Below, piece after piece: positions 45,597-55,939 of a DNA stretch of 64,000 nucleotides. Location of the stretch: contig CH003416.1 of NCBI GenBank assembly GCA_000149265.1, positions 1,259,002 to 1,323,001 on the forward strand, read 5' to 3'. Every line of letters begins with the position of its first letter. The stretch's first letter is position 1. Below the pieces are notes generated by a model. That model did no database searches. It saw only the letters and a program-made list of their open reading frames with translations, and was not told where the DNA came from. The stretch is from Ciona savignyi. Taxonomy: Eukaryota; Chordata; Ascidiacea; Phlebobranchia; Cionidae. A program made the translations under genes and the position numbers.

Positions 45597-46678
45597 CTAC
45601 AACATAAATAAAGAAAACTAAATAGGAACTTAACAAAACTAGTTCTGCAAATCTATAACGTAGTGAGTAAAGCACCCACAAATTAATAATAGACCAACGT
45701 TTCTTAAGAGGTTAATAGAGCGTTTTGGCTGGGTTGCTGTGTAAGTTTGGCTAAAAATAAATATAAAGGTAAATAAAAAAAAAATTATTTTATTTTTACC
45801 CTGGAAAAAGTAGAGACATTATAGAGAATGACTGAACCTACATACTTTATATGCTAAAGTTGTGTGTATTTCACAAAGGTTACACAAATATTTTATAGTT
45901 AAAACAGCATGTTTATAGAAGAATTCTTTGCTAATAACTCTTGTATAAATTTCTAACTCATGTCTAAAAAAACTTTACTGTGAAGCATATCCCACGTAAA
46001 AACTAGAGATTACTTGCGCATTCTTGTGGAAATGAAATGGTGTCAATTTCTACAGATAACCAAGGAAATCGTTTTAAATATATCAATGTGCTAAACAAAT
46101 TAGATGTTTATAAAAATGCTATAAAAAAAAAACATGAAGTAATATTAAAACAAAACTTATTTTTAGGTAAGTTCTGTTTTACTATTCTCGCAGCTGAAGC
46201 AAGAAAGCTAGGATTTCTTCGCTGGTGTTTATCTCCATTGCATTTTCGCTGTTAGCAAATTAACTCTTTCAAAATTCTCTGTTACTGGTTACAACGTCTC
46301 AATTAGAAGCTGATAACAAAAGTTGGTGATTACCAATATTTCCAGGCCTACGATTGCCCACCTAGGAAATGAAATGTCTGCGGTATACTGGCAAACCCAC
46401 ATAAATTTTGCTAAGTTGTTTTTAGCCCATACCACCTCAAATTACGTGCCCCGGCTTTAAAGAAGAAATGTGGAACTAAACATTAATGTTAACACAGACT
46501 AATAATTACTACCAGCACCCCAAAGGCGAGATTAAAAAATGCTGAATCATCTTTGGGCACTTCTCTGTAATGTAAACTGCACCACGGTTACTAACTATGG
46601 AACTATATCTCAAAATATTCTCGGCAGACATATCCCAAGAGTTATAAAGGCCAACATATTTCTTTTTTCGGGGGCAAT

Positions 46679-46974
46679 ATAGGATAGGATAGAGTATTCA
46701 TATTTATCCCCGTAAAAGAAAAAACCAAGTGGGTTATCACACGGGTAATTGTCAGATTACCTCGCGCCCAACGTCGGGTTACCGGAGCTATTGCAGTGTG
46801 TTGTGTATGATACACATGTTCCTTTAATTTGGTAGAAGCCATTATTCCGCTGGGTTCAGGCAATGTCAATTAAGTGCCTTGCCCAAGGATACACCGACTA
46901 GCTAGCGGCCAGTTTTGAACCAGCAACCTTTCGGTTGAAAGGTGTCGCACTAAACCACCAGACTAACCGGCCGG
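46679..46974 (-). mobile_element. tRNA-derived SINE, full length
   Basis: Minus-strand copy of the 4076 family: head CCGGCCGGTTAGTCTGGTGG at 46955-46974, body CTTGGGCAAGGCACTTAATTG, and an ATCCT-type tail at 46679-46690. It lies between the two peptide genes. Confidence 0.9.
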
Positions 46975-48744
46975 ACTAAATATACCCTGATCCGCCACTG
47001 GGTATTGAGTAATTAAACACATTGTTAAACAATATCCTCCCCGTTATAAAGTTTAAATTACAGATCCAATTTTGATATCAAGCGAAAAAACGAATATATA
47101 ATATTTGTGTATTTATGAATGAAATTCCTTTTGTAAGGTCAGTTTGGTTCTAGAATTGTTTGATAAAAGTTATACCTATATCGCCCATTTGTTATAAACA
47201 CCGTAACAACGATTCATAGAAGTCAAACGATGCATTACCCGTGCGTAAATTCTCTTCACTTTTTCTAACCAAATGTGCTAACAGCGTCATCATTTCTAGT
47301 TTAAAAAGAAAGTGGTTTATTGCCCCAAAGCAAAAGTATTTTAAAAAATATAGAGTGGATATACCCACGATTGCCTTTCTAATTTTTTTTAAACTTTGTC
47401 AATGCTGATTTATCGCAGTATGTCTGACATGATACTACATCGGGGACCAGTTGATTCCATTTCATCTAGTTATAGTTATATTTCAAAATATTAATGATAC
47501 ATTTTGGCACGGAAATTGTCAATGACAAAGAACTTTTTAAATTAAAAACAACAGAAGAAACGTTCAACTGATTTGTGTGTGAAATTCTGAAGTATCCGTT
47601 GTGATCCTTTTGCCAGTATGATTTTTGTTGGGCAATGGGAATTAATGCGTCTATTATTTATGTTTATGATTGAATTGTAGGCATAATTTGTATTACTTTT
47701 ATTTTACACTGCTTGTACATCACAATAACTCAGCATTAAACATACATATCTGAAGGGATATCCTGCGTCGCTTTGTCCAACCTCATGTGGTGTGACGTAA
47801 TATCGAGTAACCTCATCTCGTTGACGGAATTAGATTGAGTAAAAAATCAACAATACCCGTAATATTCCATTCCGCAATGGAGTGGGAAATCCGACGAAAT
47901 TTCCCACTTGGTATTTCAGTGGACATTTAAGCCCATTGTTGTAGGATTTAAACAATGGGACCAAATACACGCCGTGCATTTACAGTTGCGGGCCGGAAAA
48001 ACCTACAGGGGCCTTATTTAACAGCTTACAACAAAGACACACAAATGAACATGGCCTGTTGGGCAGTCTATGCAAATTAAACATGATGTGTTTTAAAATG
48101 ACCGAAGTTGCCATGTGTATGAATTCATAGCTCAAAAAGCAGACAGGCGGGGTTATTCAAACCGTTTTGTTTACACAAGTTCATAACAAAGTTGTTGGTT
48201 CATGAAGAAGAGGAGTTTTCTGCACACAATCGGATTATATTTTCAAAACTCACTAGCCATGAAGTGCATACTCTATAAAGCACAAAAGAAAACAAGAATT
48301 TGCATGATAAAGCCTTATTTTTAGGACTTGGTTGGCAAAACACGGTTATCCGTCAGTATTCACCCATACTACCATCAGTGTACAGTAAACGCACTACGGA
48401 CAATACAAGTTCAAGTGTACAGATCCCAGAGCAAATGTTAAATTGCAATGCAAAACTCTCTAGAAATTAAACTTATATTCGTCAGTGGTATACCATGATA
48501 AGCTTTGCGTTAAAATCAAGCAGACGAACAGAGCGAGCATATCACAAAGCATTTAGTGACGAAATAGGGACTCAGTCAGTGAAGTTCGTCATTGGTCTTT
48601 GGGAAGCCTATTTATAAGCTCTCCATGTACAAACCATTCGCATTTTGATTGGGCATCGGTGTGGACTATAGAGAAATACTTTGGAAGCCTACAGACGATG
48701 GGGCGTAGGTTTTAGTTAGGCCGGCCGCACGTTTATACCAATGT
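46975..48744. other. Intergenic between the peptide genes, no gene recognised
   Basis: Contains a CCAAT-like ATTGG and a TATTTATAAG at 48604-48613 that could be the promoter of the small ORF at 48745. Confidence 0.4.
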
Positions 48745-48936
48745 TTGTACATTATCAAACGTTTGTGTTTATTTGTATTTTGCTTATGGTCAGAATTGTT
48801 GTGCGGTTACACACTTATAGTGAAACAGCAATATAGCGCATATCGGACAAAACAGTGCTCACATAATTTAGTCAACAGACGCGCGCTTGCCATTATGGAA
48901 AGTCTTTACAAATCCAACATCGATTCAGTTAAGTAA
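48745..48936 (+). CDS. Possible small secreted peptide, 63 aa
   Basis: Single-exon frame starting MYIIKRLCLFVFCLWSELLC, which would make a good signal peptide of about 21 residues. The hydrophilic remainder has a single Cys (KQCSHNLVNRR). A TATA-like TTTATAAG lies about 140 nt upstream. It does not share the six-Cys pattern or the introns of its neighbours, so it may be unrelated or chance. Confidence 0.25.
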   Translation: MYIIKRLCLFVFCLWSELLCGYTLIVKQQYSAYRTKQCSHNLVNRRALAIMESLYKSNIDSVK

Positions 48937-49387
48937 ACCAACCCCAGCAATATGATAATGTAAGAAAAACACATTGTTGACATTTCGGTAAGTTAACTAG
49001 AAGCAACTGGCACTATGTATATTAAATCATTTTAAGTCTTAAATGCAGAAGTTACGGCAATATTTGGTTTAGTGAAACTATTAGTTTTAAGAAACTAGTT
49101 TTTAGTTAATGGTGTTTTTGCCTGTCAAATGTGTTTTTTTCTTAAAAACAAGAAACGGCAAGCGTGTACATATTTTAACCACAATTTAAACCATAAGTAA
49201 ATATGTTTTAGCATTGTTAACAATGTACAACACACATTTGTTGGGTAATTTCTTTTAAAAAAATTGAAACGTTCGGCACTCTATTCGAAAATGGTTAAAT
49301 GTGTTTCTAAGTGATTTGCATAACAATACGATGTAAAGCCCTCACAATGACACGACAATGCCAAATCCCCGAAACGTTTAGACTAGA

Positions 49388-49593
49388 GTGCTGCAGTGGC
49401 TGTGGAAGGGTCCAGAGCAGAAGGTTATTTGGAAGAGGGTTGCGTACGTGATGCAAGCATCAAATAGGTCTGCAAACTTGGCATGGAGGTATTCGAAGTT
49501 TCCAGAAAGAATTCCACTGAGAAGAGATATCACGCGAGATGCAACCGTTCTCACGTTATTTTTGTGGCAAAACATCTCATTTGGGTAAAGCAA
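49388..49593. other. GC-richer patch open on both strands
   Basis: Frames of 66 (plus) and 71 (minus) codons overlap almost completely, and base composition differs from the flanks. It may be a relic of a retrocopy or transposon; no protein recognised. Confidence 0.3.
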
Positions 49594-49787
49594 TGTTGTT
49601 AGTTCAGCACCCTTAACAGTTTTGCAGCCTGGATGAATGATAAAATTTAATTAAATGGTTACAGGATAGCTTCTGCAAATACATGGTTATAGGGAAATGA
49701 GGCTGCACAGGTGGAGGTCCTAGAACAGTTCATTGTGTTCTTCGGAAATAACATATTTGTGTTCAAACCTTATTCAGGTATAGAGTT

Positions 49788-49793
49788 TATAAA
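49788..49793 (+). promoter_or_regulatory. TATA box of cysteine-rich peptide gene 2
   Basis: TATAAA within TTTATAAAG, 43 nt before the ATG, which predicts a 5' UTR of only about 10-15 nt. Confidence 0.5.
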
Positions 49794-49830
49794 GTTTAAA
49801 CTGACATTGTCCTAAAACGCCGTTCAAAAA

Positions 49831-50481
49831 ATGAACCACCTGATATACGTAGCCTTATTTCTTGCTCTTGCTGTGCTTGCCGTGACGTCACTGGAGCAGC
49901 GTTCTTTCACCAGCAAAGGTAAGACACCACAGTCAACTTGATATTCGAATAAATTGAACGCGTAGTTATAGCCGGATTCATAAACAACGAAAAAACTTTA
50001 TATTTTGTTTGTCATTTCACATATTATTACTATGGTTACGTACATGTTCATTTTGACCCTTTAAAATATATTTTTATATGAAACCTAAAAGGTTATTTCC
50101 ACTACAGGATATGATACGAAAGAGACACCCCAAGATGCTCATGTACACGACGTAAGAATGTGCATTTACTTACATACAGTAGTTAGAAAGCCTCGTTCTA
50201 TAATACTCTTCTTCTTCAGATAAAACCACATTTTACAAGAGAAAAGAGGTCCATCCATACTCGCTTTGGAAACATTTGTAGGTTCCTGTTCTGTGCTTTC
50301 CATCATTGCCACACTGTCCCCATCTATAAATGTAAGTTTAAGAGACACTTACTAAAAACATATGTAAAATACATTACCCCGGTATATTAGGTCAATTTTA
50401 ATAAATGCCTTGGTTGCAGATCGTCGGATGTGCCGTGCCTGTCATTACCACGGCTTCTGTGCAGGACGTGCGATTCCATAA
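49831..50481 (+). CDS. Cysteine-rich secreted peptide precursor 2 (101 aa, four exons)
   Basis: Exons 49831-49918, 50108-50151, 50220-50331 and 50420-50481; intron phases 1, 0, 1 and a 62-nt last exon, the same as gene 1. The signal peptide is about residues 1-20 (YVALFLALAVLAVTS). The propiece (21-50) contains acidic and His residues. REKR at 51-54 is a furin-type site. The mature peptide, 55-101, has cysteines at 64, 69, 74, 86, 89 and 95 (spacing 4-4-11-2-5), NICRFLFCAFHHC before and RRMCRACHYHGFCAG after the last intron. Six histidines among 47 residues could allow metal binding or pH-dependent charge; that is an inference. Outside the cysteines the two mature peptides share little except R-M-C-x-x-C and C-A-G, so they diverged long ago or fast. 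Function unknown; antimicrobial-like. Confidence 0.85.
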
Positions 50482-50508
50482 ACTGCAAGAGCCCAACTCT
50501 TTATTGTC

Positions 50509-50514
50509 AATAAA
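50509..50514 (+). terminator. Poly(A) signal of peptide gene 2
   Basis: AATAAA 28 nt after the stop, inside a duplicated 3'-UTR motif (AGCCCAAC..TTTATTGTCAAT at about 50484-50511 and 50516-50542). Other AATAAA copies follow near 50650 and 50720. Confidence 0.4.
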
Positions 50515-51326
50515 TTGCAAAAGCCCAACATTTATTGTCAATTGCATTTTACACATTGAACAACTAGAAAATATATTACACCCACTTTTCTCGAATTTTT
50601 TATTGTTATTGTAAAAAAGTTTAAATTGGTAGAAAGATATTTAATATCCCACAATAAATGGGTTTGTCAGTATTGCATTTCTATTACAAACACATGCCGT
50701 TTTATACCTTTTGCTTGTAAATAAATTTCGTTATTTGTATTTGTATGTAAAAGTTATTTTACTCGTATTTGTTTTTTCGTCTTAATACAACACATTTTAT
50801 TAACCAACGAAAAAAAACAATATTATGTTTTGACAGAATATGGTTAATTTTGATATATGTATATATGTTAATTATACTAGTTGATGGCTAGAAATTCGCC
50901 CGAAAGAATCTGATTAAATTTTTACACCTTTAAATTTAGCATACACTTAGAATACCACACAGGTTAAGGCCAATGTACCTTGTGGTGTTATAGCATGGTA
51001 GCAGCAGGGAGTACACACCATCATATATAGCATGGTAGCAGCAGGGGGTACATTACATATATTTTAAAAGTTGTTTATAAGACAACTACGTTATATTCAT
51101 CATTCATGTTAACCCTGTGATACAATCGTACACTGAGTTGATCGAAAAAATAACGAAGGAGTAGCAGCATACTTTTACCTTCATATAAATCTTTATTATT
51201 GAAATATTTAAAATAAATTGGATCTTCTATGCTGACACTTCTAAATTAACTCGCTCACGTTTTCTTGAGAGTATACATCACGTTTTCATCACCGGGTGGA
51301 AAACACAGGTAAATCAACCCAGCGGA

Positions 51327-51585
51327 CTACACGAAAATGAATAAAACCTTTTCAAACTGAACACGTTTTTTGATGCCGGTGAGGTTACTGCGGCGACTAG
51401 CAACTGGTTTCGGAGCAGGTACCGGAGGGTTTTTATGGGCTTCAAGCGATACGCAGCATGTCGATTTGACAAGAGTATCTAAAACACGATTTGTGCGGGG
51501 GGTTTCCACATTGGCCCTGATCCCAATGTATTTGATCACGTGACCATTATTGCCGATTTGTTGGGAGTAACGTCGAAGCCGCAGC
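51327..51585 (-). CDS. Last exon of an unknown minus-strand gene, with PP1-binding-like motif
   Basis: A good acceptor (CATGTCGTAG) opens an 85-codon frame that ends at 51327, and minus-strand AATAAA lies at 51192-51197, 130 nt further. The encoded tail has KSTCCVSLEAHKNPPVPAPK and then GIKKRVQFEKVLFIFV. KRVQF fits the RVxF docking motif for protein phosphatase 1 ([R/K]-V/I-x-F). Base composition is GC-richer than the flanks. Upstream exons were not identified, so the gene is partial and its identity unknown. Confidence 0.4.
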
Positions 51586-53084
51586 CTACGACATGAAAAC
51601 GTTATTTAAATACTACACACAAGTCCGATATTATTTTCGCTATTTTATTTGTTCACGGTGCGCAAATTTATGTAAATAAAGATCCACTATTGGCTTTGTT
51701 ATGTCGCGGCATTTAGTATGCGCCAGAATTCTTCGAATTTCAAGCACACTAAAGAATCGATAAATAAATAAAGTTTTTGTTTGACAACAGTAATAAGAAA
51801 TACCAACATGGTAAGTAATATTTCTAATGGAGGCAATAAATATTAAAATTGTAAAATTTTTACTATATAACATAAATTAAAAAACCTTCGCAAAATCTCA
51901 TTGGTATTTTTTAAAGTTAATTAAAAAGGTTGAGACCCCAACCTATGTGCGGGCTATGTAAAAACAAGAAAATTCCAGGATGCATTTTTGTGCAGGATGT
52001 CCTCACTATAATTTCACAATTCACACAACCTTTTCAATACGTGCTTTACGTGTTTCGTAACCCAATACTTAACAAACTGAAGTGAAAAAGAAAGCCAAAG
52101 ACTGCAATATCATGCTTGGTTGGTATAGCTATAAATAAATTAGAACTTCCCAAAGCGCTCAACGAAGGTGAGGATGTGTACGGTTGCTTAACGGTTGGTT
52201 AATTTTGGAAGCTAATAGGCGGACCCAAGTTGGTTAATTACTAGTTTCTATGCTTCGAAAAAAAAAAAAAAAAACTATTTTAACACATCAAAGCAGTCTG
52301 GGAAAAAACATATTGAAGCAATTTAGAGGTTATTTTGTATATTTTTAAACGAATAGAGACAACCATAATACATCCACCGCAATCAAGTGCGTAATATCTT
52401 AAGTTTCTTATCTCTAGTTAAAATGTTTAGTTTATGATAAAGTTCGGATAGAAAACATATTAACATTTTAAATATGGCGTGTCGTGTGAGCACTTAATTT
52501 AAAGCTTTTACCGCTCTCGCCCAAGAAGAAAACGCAAAATGCTGTTTTATTGTTTTTAATGCCGACTTATTGGTTCACTTTTGATTTAACACAGAAAATC
52601 CAGGGTTGATTTTTGTTTTAGGCGATATTTTATGTAGTGTATTATATGCATCACAACGAGAGAGATGAATATCATAACGAATATTTGTTATAGGACCAAT
52701 ATTTAATTTATTTTTTTTAAATTAAAGCTAATTTACAAGATTTTTGTTTAAAGGCTTAATAACGTAATTCGCCTTGACTAGATTCTATCTTTACTCGAGC
52801 ATGCCGTCTAGCGGTGGTTTGAACACTTATACGAGAGACCTCCCTGATATCAACAACCTGGCAAATTTCTAATGAAAACACCATACGCTTAGGATAGATG
52901 ATTGATGTTCACTCTAAGATACTATTCGACAAAAGATCATTGTAATATTTGGACTAGATAAAATGCTTTAGTGGGAAAAATGTTTTGGGCAAACTGACTA
53001 GATGAAGAGATATATTCTTGCAAGCTGTGCTCTATTGCAACGAACACTTTATTAATTTTAATATTTATTCCAACACGAAGCGTA

Positions 53085-53199
53085 CGAATGTTTTATTTAC
53101 ACACGGCTGAGCACAGAAATACATCTGGTACAACAAAATATAACTGTAACTGATGTGGCTTACAACAACATACTGGTTGTGGTGTACAGTGAACAAGCT
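53085..53199 (+). CDS. Possible isolated coding exon
   Basis: An open plus-strand frame without ATG (CFIYTRLSTEIHLVQQNITV...VVVYSEQAG) ends exactly at a strong GTAAGTAT donor after 53199. Frame is open for about 85 codons in total. No partner exon found; a 93-codon minus frame overlaps it. Confidence 0.2.
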
Positions 53200-54010
53200 G
53201 GTAAGTATCTCGACGATGAGTATTGTGAAAACAGTTCGAACGCATGTTTTCGCAGCAGGCATTCGCAAAGTGTATTTTACAGTACGATATACCCCTCGGT
53301 TGAGTGGGGATACATTACATAGTCGCACGTGTTGCTGAAACAACAAACCATTGCTCTTAATATGACGATTGGGAAAATAGGAAAACAGAACCGTTCCTAA
53401 TTTCTAATCCATAAATTCAGCTTTACTCGTTGGCAAAAGACAAGCCTATTATGCCAAATTTGGCAACTCGCCAAAAAGCACTCGGTATTTAAACGATTTT
53501 CTTTTAACCATAACTTCTCAACAAGGTATACAAAAACTTCGGTGACATGGTGCAAGATTAAAAGCTGAGATTTTTTACACGATTTTCGCATGTATAAATA
53601 TTTTTGTTTAAAAATAATATTTGTTTAATTAAAAGAGGAATCATTATCGTTTTGTTATGTTTTGTTGTTTGTTAAAATGTTGTTGATACTTTTATAACTA
53701 TGGTGGGTATTCCATTATTTAAATACAACTTTAAATATAGTATAGGAATGACAGTGATCATAGCAAATAGGTACACCCCCTTTTATGTGCCGTCACTAAT
53801 AAGGTGTTAGATTATTACGTCTGGAACTTATAGTTCTGACTAAGAATTTCGATTAAAAGTGCAATTCAGTAAGGTTTATTTCAATAACAAAACTCCCCCT
53901 ACAAATACATGTAATAAGCCAGCGCGTTAGACAAAGCCTCATGTTTAACGTGTCACCTGATTCATACGTACATCCACGTGTGCGATAATGTGAGGCCAAA
54001 CCTATTTCCG

Positions 54011-54023
54011 ATTGGCTGGGCGG
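54011..54023 (+). promoter_or_regulatory. CCAAT plus GC-box promoter-like cluster
   Basis: ATTGGCTGGGCGG combines an inverted CCAAT box with a GC box, about 40-50 nt upstream of the first putative exon of a spliced transcript. Confidence 0.4.
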
Positions 54024-54059
54024 GAAAGCGTCATTGGGACAAAAAAGGCAGTACGATTA

Positions 54060-55932
54060 TAAGCATGGATGCAACTGATGTTATACGCCATTGAGCGAGA
54101 TGTTACCAGCTGACATATAATCACGTAAGTGTCATTTTATATATTTTACCTAATTTAATATCTAGATTTTACAATAATACTCGTACCTTATTAACTATAA
54201 AGATGTTGAGTTTCCATTGAAAATTAATCTTTACGGCATTTTTACCGCGGTATTTTGTAACTGGACTCAGTAGGTCGTTAAGGTTCGTTACATTCTGGGT
54301 GTTAAATTATAGTAAGTCATTGCCTTTATTTCTTTGTAAAACTAAACAGTATATTTTGGGATCAAACTAACTGAAATAGAATTCCAACCAGCACCTGAAC
54401 AGGCCCCGACAGAAGGGAAGCGGTAAAAAGTGATAACTTTGCTTATATATTTGAATTAATGAATAAAACATAAATGAAATAACATATTTAGTAATAGAAA
54501 TTGCTTTTTGTAAGAAAACGAATCAGCCGCCGTGTAGTGGTATGAGCGACACACTACTGTAAGAGAAAATGCAACCATGTCATTTTTTGTTCCGCTTAAC
54601 ACACAATTAAGTCTTTTTCAAATAGAAACAGAATCCATCCTTGTAAAATGTAAAATAAATTAACCATTCTTGGGTAAATAAGACCCACTAGACCGGCCAT
54701 GCTAAATGGAACAGAATAAAAGCATGACAATAATCAAAAAGTTTTGAGAAGGGGACATATGTCTTACATCACGCTCTATGTCAGATAACGCCCATTTGAT
54801 GACAAAGCCATCATGTATTCTCAACTGTACGTGATTTTCTTTTCGATTGACTGACTGTCAACGAGAGGCTATGAAATTTTTTCCGCATGATTACACACGT
54901 TTCACGTACGATGAGTTACATAGAAGAAGAATTTGTTCATTTAGTTGAGCGACTTGACTGGTGGTGACAGACACAAGATTTTTTTAATTTTTTTTTGTAT
55001 AAAGTAGCGTATTCGACCGCCAAGTTACACTTAACACACCGAGCTGTAATGGTTGGACAACTCTCTGAGATTAGAATAAAACTTTAATGTGATATATATC
55101 TAATCTAAATCGATATTTTGAAAATTTGAATGAACAGATAGTGAGAAAATAGGCTGATTTCTCTCAAATAAAAAATGTGGGAGCGAATAACAGGTTATAG
55201 TGTGAGGTTCTTTGCGTGAGAAGAATAGGCGGAAACACAAAAGAAATTGATACCAGTAGCACAGACACAATGCGATGGCTCTACTGCTACTGTAATTAAA
55301 TCCCAGTCTGAAATCAAGTCTATTCAGAGCAAGTAACCGGTTGTGGGTAAATAAAGTTCCTATACAAAACGCGCACGTCAGTGCCTGAGCACTCAATGAA
55401 AAAGAAAAACCTCTTGAAAGACGCCAATATCGGATTTCTGTTTTTGAGAAAATAATTTTAAAATAAAATTTCAGTGCGTTAGTGGATGGTACATTTCGTC
55501 CCGCCAAAACCCACACCATAAACACGCGGACCATGGGAGAGTCGAGGCGTAAACTCCAGTAAACCGTAACCAGGTAGAGTCTAAATGACGCACTGAACGA
55601 ACTAAACGCATTTAATCAGGGCCAGTGTAGTTCTGTACAGCAGGGATCTCTTGTGTCCGCGTTCTAAAGTATTTTATGTTTTTTCACAGGGACTATGATT
55701 TCAGATAAGATATTACCGGCATCGTGTCTTTAACGAGGCACAGTAGAACGAAATCTTGCGTTTCGTGTGCATCTGTTTATAAGGTAAGATGTAATAAAAT
55801 AAAACACCTCTATTTGGCAATATGTTAGAAATGTTAACAAAAATTCAGTATTAAAATGTACGTTAATTTCAGAATACGTAATCACCGAATTGACCATGCT
55901 GGAAACGATATAAGGAAGAAATGGTTAATCAG
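54060..55932 (+). ncRNA. Candidate spliced non-coding transcript or long 5' UTR
   Basis: Three consensus-bounded exons can be laid out: about 54060-54124 (donor CAC/GTAAGT), 55690-55783 (acceptor TTTTTTCACAG, donor AAG/GTAAGA) and 55873-55932 (acceptor TTTCAG, donor CAG/GTAAAC). All frames in the first two exons hit stops and only tiny uORFs occur. The last exon ends with ATGGTTAATCAG, so it could be a coding start. It could also be an upstream 5' UTR of the Dlx gene, or chance sites. Confidence 0.25.
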
Positions 55933-55939
55933 GTAAACC

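Noticed and set aside
47760..47820. CPTSCGVT stretch resembling a TSR core on the plus strand
   Set aside because: Only one short motif, with a stop right after it and no Trp ladder or Arg ladder; taken as coincidence.
55100..55534. 144-codon minus-strand frame
   Set aside because: Long, but without domain, splice context, promoter or composition shift. Rich in Phe, Leu and Ser, as chance frames in this DNA are.
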